Assembly: GCF_000485595.1 (NCBI RefSeq)
Contig: NW_014577631.1
Coordinates: 54,328-76,172 of the forward strand
Source of the DNA: Priapulus caudatus
Taxonomy: Eukaryota; Priapulida; Priapulimorpha; Priapulimorphida; Priapulidae
Reading direction: 5' to 3'
Length of the DNA: 21,845 nucleotides
Of this stretch, positions 17,972-21,845 are shown piece by piece. Made by a program: the position numbers and the translations under genes. Position 1 is the stretch's first letter. Each line of letters opens with the position of its first letter. The notes beneath the pieces are model-generated. The model made no database searches. It saw only the letters and a program-made list of their open reading frames with translations, and was not told the DNA's origin.

Positions 17972-18066
17972 TCAGCAGGCTGTGTAATCTGTTGTTTCAT
18001 CTACTAAATTCGACTCTGAACTGTACGATATCGGATCACTTGTTTCATTATCACCCAATACCTCCA
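17972..18066 (-). CDS. Candidate terminal exon, acidic C-terminal tail
   Basis: On the minus strand an acceptor-like sequence, TTCTAGCCCACAG, ends at 18067. Reading after two bases of a split codon, the exon encodes 30 residues, EVLGDNETSDPISYSSESNL then VDETTDYTAC, and TGA at 17972. The Ser/Glu/Asp-rich composition looks like a cytoplasmic tail and is more protein-like than the surrounding AT-rich DNA. AATAAATAAA follows downstream. It may belong with the membrane-segment exon at 18887-19051, but the phases do not match directly (that exon ends in phase 0, this one needs one preceding base), so a middle exon would be needed and was not identified. The protein is not recognised. Confidence 0.35.
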
Positions 18067-18886
18067 CTGTGGGCTAGAATTATTCCTTCTTCATGTATCA
18101 TTGGAAATGAACGCTGACACTTCTTCTTTGTGGAAAGTACAAGGCTTTATATAATAGCATCTCAAGCATATACACGCGTATGCAATAAAACTGCACCTGC
18201 AATTTGCACAATTAATTGCTCATGTAACATCAAAAACAAGGCCAACTATGGTCACCTAGGAACTACGTGTATGCACGTAGATGTATTTATGCAGTAACCT
18301 GTACAACAGACTCACAAATCGACAATCACACTCAACCTGTACGCACCACAATAATAAGTGTAGTGTTTCAAGATACTGCCTGACTGGGTTAGCATATTCG
18401 ACAAATTGGCAGTAACCCGTACAAAAAATATCCAAATGTAAACACAAATTAATTCCAGATTATTAAATTTACATTGTCAAAATCCTATTATCATAGTAAC
18501 AAACCCATAACATTGATAAATTCTCATTTTGAACACATTTTGCACGGCCCGACTTACTAATCTCTAATACTGTTTTGCAATGTATCGTACATCAGTTATG
18601 CAATAGACTAACAGTAACAATTATTGTTACTGTTAGTCTATGGTTACAACTTACACTTACAGTGTAGGACCACTAACTGTAAAAAAAAAACTAGTTGAGC
18701 GTGAATATCAAAGCATTACGTAACTATGTTCATTTGAAAGTTATACTCGTATACTTTTCGAATTTTATCCGTAACCGTTACGCACTTCTAGTGGCATTTT
18801 AAAACAAAGACGGGGCAAGAAAAACCTAAATGGGAACCGACATGAGTCGACCCAGCACATTCTTCGTGCATCAGGTCACCACACAC
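18067..18886 (-). other. Probable intron or intergenic DNA between candidate exons
   Basis: AT-rich. It contains a 39-bp palindrome (18603-18641) and two GCAGTAACCYGTACAA repeats near 18291 and 18410. The minus-strand frame at about 18332-18425 ends at a donor-like GTACAG|GTTGAG but lacks a good acceptor, so I did not call it an exon. Confidence 0.35.
18603..18641. repeat. 39-bp perfect hairpin
   Basis: ATAGACTAACAGTAACAAT (18603-18621), one T, then its exact reverse complement (18623-18641). No convincing flanking direct repeat is visible. It could be a tiny transposon relic or a cruciform-forming site. Confidence 0.85.
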
Positions 18887-19051
18887 CTTGTTTAAAATCC
18901 ACGCACCGACATGTATAATCAACATGATCAAAGGTAGTACACCGTAAATCGTCCAGTAAAAAAACTTTACAAAAAATATTGGCACTACATGGCTGGGCAA
19001 TATTATGACGTGATATGTGATGAGCCGGCCTGTCAATGTATTTTTTGACAT
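18887..19051 (-). CDS. Candidate first coding exon of a small membrane protein
   Basis: The minus-strand ATG at 19051 (context CTAAATGTC) opens a 55-codon frame ending at a consensus donor AACAAG|GTGTGT in phase 0. The protein begins MSKNTLTGRLITYHVIILPS and has two hydrophobic stretches, about residues 11-30 and 31-52 (FYWTIYGVLPLIMLIIHVGA), with Lys29 between them, suggesting one or two membrane segments. I do not recognise the family. About 490 bp upstream lie CCAAT and CRE motifs. The frame continues past the donor to a stop at 18788, so an unspliced 87-aa protein is an alternative. An earlier exon cannot be excluded. Confidence 0.4.
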
Positions 19052-19140
19052 TTAGATTTTGCCAATCAGATCATTCATTACTGACACTCAGTAACAGTTA
19101 CAGCTCTCCATTTCTTTTTCAACTTTCGCCTAGTCCTCAC

Positions 19141-19267
19141 ATAATATCAGGAGTGTATAATATATATATATCTGAAGTAGATAATAGGAAATTCCCTATT
19201 ATCTGCTTCTGATATAATATATATATAATATATTGTGTGTCTATATATTATACACTCCTGATAATAT
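19141..19267. mobile_element. Nested CAGGAGT-family palindromic element
   Basis: The outer element 19148-19260 begins CAGGAGTGTATAATATATA and ends TATATTATACACTCCTG, with ATAATAT directly on both sides (19141-19147 and 19261-19267). Inside, about 19172-19211, is a second palindrome (CTGAAGTAGATAATAGG / CCTATTATCTGCTTCTG) whose sequence resembles the 44-bp element at 1881-1924. It therefore looks like one family member inserted in another. Confidence 0.7.
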
Positions 19268-19870
19268 ATTATATAGCATGTTTTCGTTTTGATTTTTGGC
19301 ACTTTAGGCAACCATTCACATGCAGCTCAACTGCAACTAACGTAACGTATTTACAAACCAGGATTTCACACATTCATCCTGCCCCTGGATCTGCTCCGCT
19401 ATATGTACACCGATCCCCACACAACGCCCCACTTCTCAACGACACAACACTGTACAGGATCGGAATAGCACTAATATATGTACAAATCACATTGCTGTTT
19501 CTGAACACTAAAATTATCATGTTGAGCTCCACAGCTATTGGTCCAACAGCACATTCTCGTGACGTCACCTCACATCCTTGCCACGAGCACAAGGAATTAC
19601 GCATACGACACAATGCTTGTGTTAGCTATAAACGCTGAAACACACCCACCACAACCCATACCGTGCTAGTTTCTCACTGCTAATAAATACACCGCGGTAT
19701 ACAAACGTTAGAAACATAACGTTTTTTCCGTCTGTCTTTCTCTCTCTTTCAAGCTGCCATCGCTGCATCTGTAGCGAGTTTCACCGCACAATTTTTGCGT
19801 GCCACCTCGATGCGGTAATTAAATATACAGCGCTGTTCCATTTCTCGTTTCTTCTTAGACCGCTCTGTAC
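19268..19870. other. Intergenic with promoter-like motifs
   Basis: No gene is called. A 133-aa open frame starting near 19237 begins inside the MITE and shows no domain. CCAAT and CRE motifs are listed separately. Confidence 0.4.
19537..19567 (-). promoter_or_regulatory. CCAAT box and full CRE palindrome
   Basis: ATTGG at 19537-19541 is CCAAT on the minus strand, and TGACGTCA at 19560-19567 is a full cAMP-response-element palindrome 18 bases away. They lie upstream of the minus-strand candidate exon at 19051, with CCAAT in the matching orientation. Motif evidence only. Confidence 0.35.
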
Positions 19871-19872
19871 AG

Positions 19873-20145
19873 CTTCATTGTTCACTCAGCTTTCATCTTA
19901 AGACTTTGCTGTTCATTCAGCTTTCATGTTAAGACTTTGCTGTTCATTCAGCTTTCATCTTAAGACTTTGCTGTTCATTCAGCTTTCATCTTAAGACTTT
20001 GCTGTTCATTCAGCTTTCATCTTAAGACTTTGCTGTTCATTCAGCTTTCATCTTACTTCGCTGTTTGTTCGCCCTTCATCCTAGACTTTTCTGTTCATTC
20101 AGCTTTCATCTTACTTCGCTATGTGTTCGCCTTTCATCTCGGACC
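19873..20145. repeat. 31-bp tandem repeat in a probable 3' UTR
   Basis: The unit is GTTCATTCAGCTTTCATCTT plus AAGACTTTGCT. Five to six near-perfect copies are followed by shorter degenerate units ending near 20145. It lies just downstream of the minus-strand stop codon at 20192, so it may be transcribed in that gene's 3' UTR. Confidence 0.93.
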
Positions 20146-20191
20146 CCGTGTATGTTCACCAGGCGTACACCCCGCCCGCGCGTTCTCGCGA

Positions 20192-20428
20192 CTACGCGTT
20201 CTCGCGCACGGGTATGGTCGTCGGCCGGTAGATGGCGTCGGTGCCCGTCATGTCTCTGGCCGCTCCCTCCTCCTCCTCCTGCTCGTTGAAAACCTTGTCC
20301 TCCTCGTAGATGCAGCCGAGGCCAAAGGTCGGTTGCTGCGCCGACGACCACTCCTCGCACCTGTCCAGCGCGGCGGCGTCGGTGAGGCTGCCGTCGATTG
20401 GTTTCGTCGGCGACGACAGAAGTACGAC
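20192..20428 (-). CDS. Terminal exon of an unrecognised membrane protein (acidic tail)
   Basis: On the minus strand, an excellent acceptor (CTCTTCCATTTCTCCTAG) ends at 20429, and the frame then encodes 78 residues to TAG at 20192. It begins VVLLSSPTKPIDGSLTDAAA and later includes a run of acidic residues (NEQEEEEGAARDM) and an end TIPVRENA. It is rich in Glu, Asp, Ser and Pro with no membrane segment, so it is a probable cytoplasmic tail. The phase-0 start agrees with the phase-0 end of the exon at 21092-21235. High GC and a protein-like composition contrast with the flanks. I do not recognise the family. A 31-bp tandem repeat lies just beyond the stop codon. Confidence 0.65.
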   Translation of the reverse strand, partial: VVLLSSPTKPIDGSLTDAAALDRCEEWSSAQQPTFGLGCIYEEDKVFNEQEEEEGAARDMTGTDAIYRPTTIPVRENA

Positions 20429-20429
20429 C

Positions 20430-21091
20430 TAGGAGAAATGGAAGAGCGCGTCGTTACTCGTATTGTACGGTAGCCATCAACGTTTCGTTAGAAACTCGAG
20501 AAACAAAAACTGTCCGAATGCACGAATTTATTGGGTCGTTTTTTTACCGCGTGTATGGTTCTTTTCACTCGCTAAACTTTGCTAAAACTTGCTAAAAAAG
20601 AAACGTCCAGTAACCGATCATTTCGTGATAAAATAATGCGCACGCCACCTCGTGTAAGTGCACCTCATACGTCTGCCAATGTCACCACCGGAAACCGTGA
20701 ATGCATATATGCGTGCTAGCTCCAAGAAACACTCGGGTATTTCACCACGTCGTATAGACGTTTACCCTCACGCGGTGAGACTAATTACATGCCACCGATT
20801 AAAATCTGACCCGAAAATCTCGATTACGAAGTCCAAATGAAATATCCTGCTCTTAAGATCTAATCAAAGGGGGGTGCGTTATGTGCGTACCTGTGTAAAA
20901 TCTAATCAAAGGTGGGGTGCAATCTAATCAAAGGTGGGGTGCGTTATGTGCGTACCTGTGTAAAATCTAATCAAAGGTGGGGTGCATACCTGTGTAAAAT
21001 CTAATCAAAGGTGGTGCACGGACCTGTGTAAAATCTAATCAAAGGTAGCCTGCGCACCTGTGTAAAATCTCATCAAAGGTGGCGTACGTAC
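20430..21091 (-). other. Intron between the two membrane-protein exons
   Basis: It is bounded by donor CACAG|GTACGTACG (at 21091) and acceptor TTTCTCCTAG|GTC (at 20429). It contains the minisatellite at 20856-21091 and otherwise unremarkable sequence (20460-20855). Confidence 0.6.
20856..21091. repeat. Intronic minisatellite with donor-like motif in each unit
   Basis: About seven units of variable length (roughly 25-45 bp) share ACCTGTGTAAAATCTAATCA then AAGGTGGGGTGC. On the minus strand each complete unit reads TTTTACACAG|GTACG or similar, resembling the true donor CTCACAG|GTACGTACG at 21091. The array starts directly at the exon border. Confidence 0.85.
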
Positions 21092-21235
21092 CTGTGAGGA
21101 TGGTGACGTGATGAGTGCAGCTGACCGTACGAAGGCAAAGTGGGTGTTTGCTCGGTCGAGCCCGTTGCAATATTTGAGCAGGTAGAGGGGCAGGCCATAA
21201 TTCAACAGCGACAGCACCAGCAGACCCACGTTCAC
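21092..21235 (-). CDS. Internal exon of an unrecognised membrane protein
   Basis: A minus-strand exon of 144 bases (48 codons, phase 0 at both ends) between a strong acceptor (CTTTCTTGTTTACGGCAG) and a strong donor (CTCACAG|GTACGTACG). It begins VNVGLLVLSLLNYGLPLYLL and continues KYCNGLDRANTHFAFVRSAA. The first 22 residues are a clear membrane segment followed by a Lys/Arg-containing stretch. Together with 20192-20428 it gives the last 126 residues of a protein whose earlier exons lie beyond the window. A transmembrane segment followed by a long acidic tail fits a transporter or other multi-pass protein, but I cannot assign a family. Confidence 0.65.
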
Positions 21236-21441
21236 CTGCCGTAAACAAGAAAGGCGAGGCACGAATGAACGACGACGCGATCAGATCTTTCTAAGCAAGT
21301 TCTGGAAAACGCAATCACGAGTAAATAACCGCACACACACAAACACCACGCAGAGGCTATATTCGTCCCGGTACCCCCTCCCCCCTCCCCCCACACACAC
21401 ACCCGGATATTGCTCTAGCTGTTATCTGAAGGCTAATGGCC
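21236..21441. other. Intronic sequence with a poly-pyrimidine/CA stretch
   Basis: Upstream of the exon on the minus strand. It holds C-rich (CCCCCTCCCCCCTCCCCCC, about 21374-21392) and CA-repeat stretches; no exon was recognised. Confidence 0.45.
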
Positions 21442-21845
21442 TAGGGGTCATCGCGCGGTGTTACACGCGGCATCGCGTCGTCATAGACCCGAGGGGTCAT
21501 CGCGCGGTGTTACGCGTGGCATCGCGTCGTCATAAACCCGAGGGGTCATCGCGCGGTGTTACACTCGGCATCGCGTCGTCATAAACCCGAGGGGTCATCG
21601 CGCGGCGTTACACTCGGCATCGCGTCGTCATAGACCCGAGGGGTCATCGCGCGGCGTTACACGCGGCATCGCGTCGTCATAAACCCGAGGGGTCATCGCG
21701 CGGCGTTACGCGCGGCATCGCGTCGTCATAGACCCGAGGGGTCATCGCGCGGCGTTACGCACGGCATCGCGTCGTCATAGACCCGAGGGGTCATCGCGCG
21801 GCGTTACACGCGGCATCGCGTCGTCATAAACCCGAGGGGTCATCG
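21442..21845. repeat. 49-bp minisatellite running off the window
   Basis: At least eight tandem units of 49 bp, each GAGGGGTCATCGCGCGGTGT-type followed by TAC, a variable four-base block (ACGC/GCGT/ACTC/GCGC/GCAC), then GGCATCGCGTCGTCATARAC. Spacing between GAGGGGTCATCG starts is constant (for example 21491, 21540, 21589). The units are GC-rich and nearly identical. Confidence 0.96.

Noticed and set aside
18256-18447. 63-aa minus-strand ORF and possible middle exon ending GTACAG|GTTGAG
   Set aside because: There is no credible acceptor, and joining it to the neighbouring exons breaks the reading frame.
19237-19638. 133-aa plus-strand ORF
   Set aside because: It starts inside the nested MITE, shows no domain and has no splice or promoter support.
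21442-21845. CRISPR-like array of regular repeats
   Set aside because: The 49-bp units are contiguous with no unique spacers, in a eukaryotic intron; this is a minisatellite.

Overview
This window is eukaryotic, most likely an invertebrate animal. It has GT-AG style exons, a C2H2 zinc-finger gene with the typical animal TGERPYK linkers, long TG, TAG and TGCG simple repeats, minisatellites and many DNA transposons. I see no bacterial, plastid or viral gene set, and no rRNA, tRNA or CRISPR array. I cannot name the phylum from sequence alone. Two isolated N bases (7804, 13708) mark uncertain assembly points.

Layout. 1-1932: a TG microsatellite, a TGCG/TGTG tract, and three short palindromic elements of 36, 223 and 44 bp, each flanked by a 7-8 bp direct repeat. 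2457-4552 and 6665-7360: a non-autonomous Helitron-like family. Two nearly full copies are fused head to tail, followed by an internal fragment and, 2 kb further on, a copy lacking its 3' end. Between them lie an orphan coiled-coil ORF (5218-5763) and a minus-strand remnant resembling the N-terminus of Crypton/DUF3504-type proteins (6180-6291). 8158-12018: four long foldback (inverted-repeat) elements in a row, most of them separated by TAG trinucleotide repeats. One is split by an apparent hAT-like insertion.

12469-13695 is the only clear full-length gene, an intronless six-finger C2H2 protein whose fifth finger is C2HC. A block holding the foldback element, a short palindromic MITE, the upstream region and the zinc-finger gene is repeated at about 14036-16591. 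There the gene is broken by dozens of mostly single-base indels. The second block lacks the hAT-like insertion, so it serves as an empty site. Whether the block is a true tandem duplication with a pseudogene or an assembly artefact built from uncorrected reads is open.

16983-21845: a palindromic MITE with a 10-11 bp direct repeat, candidate minus-strand exons of a small membrane protein (17972-18066, 18887-19051) with a CRE/CCAAT promoter candidate upstream, a nested palindromic element, and the last two exons of another minus-strand membrane protein (21092-21235, 20192-20428). The intron of that gene holds a minisatellite whose units each carry a splice-donor-like motif matching the real donor next to it. 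A 49-bp minisatellite runs off the window end.

The genes do not form an operon or an evident pathway. The dominant signal is mobile DNA: many palindromic elements of several families, often inserted in or beside simple repeats.
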